DNA from: Meandrina meandrites
Taxonomy: Eukaryota; Cnidaria; Anthozoa; Scleractinia; Meandrinidae
DNA: 64,000 bases
NCBI GenBank assembly: GCA_963693305.1
Contig: OY855908.1
Span: 34,491,805 to 34,555,804 of the forward strand
Reading direction: 5' to 3'
The notes beneath the pieces were generated by a model. It was given only the letters and a program-made list of their open reading frames with translations. It was not told where the DNA came from and did not search any database. The position numbers were made by a program, and so were the translations under genes. This document shows, piece after piece, positions 62,218-64,000 of the stretch (its first letter is position 1; each line of letters starts with the position of its first letter).

Positions 62218-64000
62218 ATGTATGAAGAATGTACCTTGGTAACTATAAAGGTAAAACGACTCTGCCTCACTTACGTGCAAGACAAGGACATGTACAGAGC
62301 AGCCAGAAACCCCGCTCGCCAGCTGAATAGCAGAGCAGTGAAAGACGCCTCGTCATGTTACCTTTCCCCAATAATAAGAAATCGTTTATCTGTCGTGACT
62401 GCGACATGCGTTTGGCGAGTTCAACGTAAAGATCTTCCAGAGGCGTGGAAACTGGTTTGTAAAAAGCGAGAAGAATGTTATCGGTCCTTGTTGACGCTAG
62501 AAGGCTTGGAGTTTGTTTTTTCGGCAATAGAAGTTAGAGAACCCCCGAAGAAAGATAAAGAAACGAGCAATTCCGAAGAACGTAACGACGACGATGAAGA
62601 TGATGACGGAAACGAAGACAGTGGAGTTTCTGAAAGCTTCTCTCAGGCAACTGAGAGAAGTTTTCTAATGGCGGCCGAAAAGAAACGCTTTCCGTCTTTT
62701 TCTTTTTGGATGGCGTTCACCAGTTCTACAGGAGCTCCTGTTTCATTACTACCAATCAAAAAAGTGCTGCTTTCATGTGAGCTGGAAATTAATGTGCAGG
62801 CTCAAAAGACGGTGGAAAAATCCATCAAGTCTTTATTTCCCGTATTAAAGGATCACAGCTCATCGTATGTGATTGAGTTGGTTGAAAATTCCTTTCAAGC
62901 AACCATGGCAGATTTAACAGATCAACTATCCTGTCCGGATCTACTCTCATCGCCGATGAACCGCTCCACGGAAAAAGTAGTATTTTGTCACGTGAACTCG
63001 TCGTCAAAAAAGAAGAGCGAAATCACCAATGCCTTGGAGGCAATGAAAAAGGCCGGTCTTCGCGTTGACATCTTTGACGCCGATACGAACGAAATGCTTA
63101 CAAGGAAAACACCCGACAAGTCTATTACCAGCGATCCAAAAGTGTTGCTTTACGGAAAACTAGAAAGGGCAATGGAAAGTCTGGGATACAAATTGTATCG
63201 TGGATCTATCTACAAGAAAGTCAAAGAATCACAGTACACATACAGATATAAATGCAGTGTGGCGGATTGGCTAGGGGCGCTCGAGGGTAATGAACATTTT
63301 CGCGAGGATTTGATCAAACATGGAGATAACGTTCGAGAGAGACTATCTCGACCGGAAAGCCAGACGATTCGTCAACTTAGCGTAAATTTCGATTTAATCG
63401 AAGTGAATGTTGGATGGTGTTTTTCCATTGAATCAAAAACTTTTCTTCCAAATGCAATTGAAGACGGTGAAGTTGGAAAGATTTCTCCAAGAGCCTTTGT
63501 GGAATACGACCATTTCAACGGACCGAGTCCGCGCTACTTCAAACAAATCCTCCAGAACAGCCTAGAGGAGCATGAGGTTCAGCTGTTTTGCCACGACTTC
63601 ATTAATCTTCTGAGATATAATCAGAAAACCCACAAGCAAAAGGTACAGTAAACATGTGTATCCACGGCATGAGAACATCACTTTACTGTGTAACTGTGTA
63701 ACGTATTTAAAATTTCAGTAGTCAGCTTTACGCTACCTTTGCACTTTTCTCACTCATGGTAAGAGGTTGCTCAGGGACTTAACATTTTAAGCGAACGTAA
63801 AGTTGTCGTGAAGTCTCCGTTTTCATGCTGAAGTACTTACAATGTTTTTATTTAAGTCAGACGAATTGCTTACGCATTATTTGAAAGAATCGCAATTGTC
63901 TTCTAGGTTCCATGCCTTATTGGTAGTGCCGATAGTGGCAAAACGAGCCTCTTCGCTCCAATAAGAGGAATTGTCCCTGCACACCACATTGGCAAGATAA
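62218..64000 (+). CDS. P-loop NTPase of unknown function (5' part)
   Basis: A large exon (62218-63642) encodes 475 residues from MYEECTLV to NQKTHKQK. A donor (AAG|gtacag) lies six bases before the in-frame stop. The next exon starts at 63907 (acceptor gtcttctag) in the same phase and reads VPCLIGSADSGKTSLFAPI..., a Walker A motif (GxxxxGKT/S), to the window edge. Before it lie an acidic run (NDDDEDDDGNED, about residue 120), a central region with KVVFCHVNSSSKKK and a helical segment ending in FCHDFINLLRYN. No signal peptide or membrane span is seen. The short linker-then-Walker A pattern recalls superfamily 3 helicase-like proteins of mobile elements, but motifs B and C are outside the window. 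The start is the first in-frame ATG. A spliced upstream exon cannot be excluded because the upstream flank is a minisatellite. Confidence 0.65.

Overview
This is eukaryotic genomic DNA. It is AT-rich, with many short exons bounded by GT...AG introns, dense interspersed repeats, and animal-specific extracellular and trafficking domains (discoidin/F5-8C, Ca-binding EGF, ZP, EHBP1-type C2 and bMERB). The mix of tandem discoidin modules, ZP receptors, cnidarian-style MITEs and a CR1/L2-like LINE suggests an anthozoan cnidarian, probably a stony coral or anemone. That is an inference; nothing in the window fixes the species.

Layout. (1) 1-2365: the last two coding exons of an unrecognised + strand gene. 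(2) 5039-14350: a complete ten-exon + strand gene with EHBP1 architecture: N-terminal C2, proline-rich region, two NPF motifs, about 32 copies of an 18-residue repeat, and a C-terminal bMERB Rab-binding domain. No calponin-homology domain is present. (3) 14351-20962: repeats, tRNA-like sequence, hairpin satellites and a shattered, partly inverted pseudogene of a ZP-domain gene. (4) 20963-27371: mostly non-coding, with a small candidate gene (24717-25270), a foldback element and a 55-bp palindromic minisatellite. (5) 27372-47863: a complete 37-exon + strand gene for a secreted protein of 2817 residues that is a signal peptide followed by 18 tandem discoidin domains. It was enlarged by very recent 1870-bp and 3219-bp duplications. 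(6) 49836-52761: a second copy of the EHBP1-to-ZP block in which the EHBP1-like gene is only a relic. (7) 52762-59281, minus strand: a discoidin-EGF-ZP-transmembrane protein (3' part), with a decayed LINE in one intron. (8) 60060-62195: a foldback element and a 72-bp minisatellite. (9) 62218-64000: the 5' part of a + strand P-loop NTPase gene running off the window.

How the parts relate. The EHBP1-like gene and a ZP gene once lay side by side. The pair was duplicated and each copy lost the opposite member: the left copy kept EHBP1, the right copy kept ZP. The expanding all-discoidin gene lies between the two copies and converges tail-to-tail on the ZP gene, whose own discoidin exons have the same exon lengths and phases. 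The two extracellular genes are therefore close relatives that probably shared exons. EHBP1-family proteins link endosomal EHD/Rab machinery to actin, so that gene is an intracellular neighbour with no evident functional tie to the discoidin genes.
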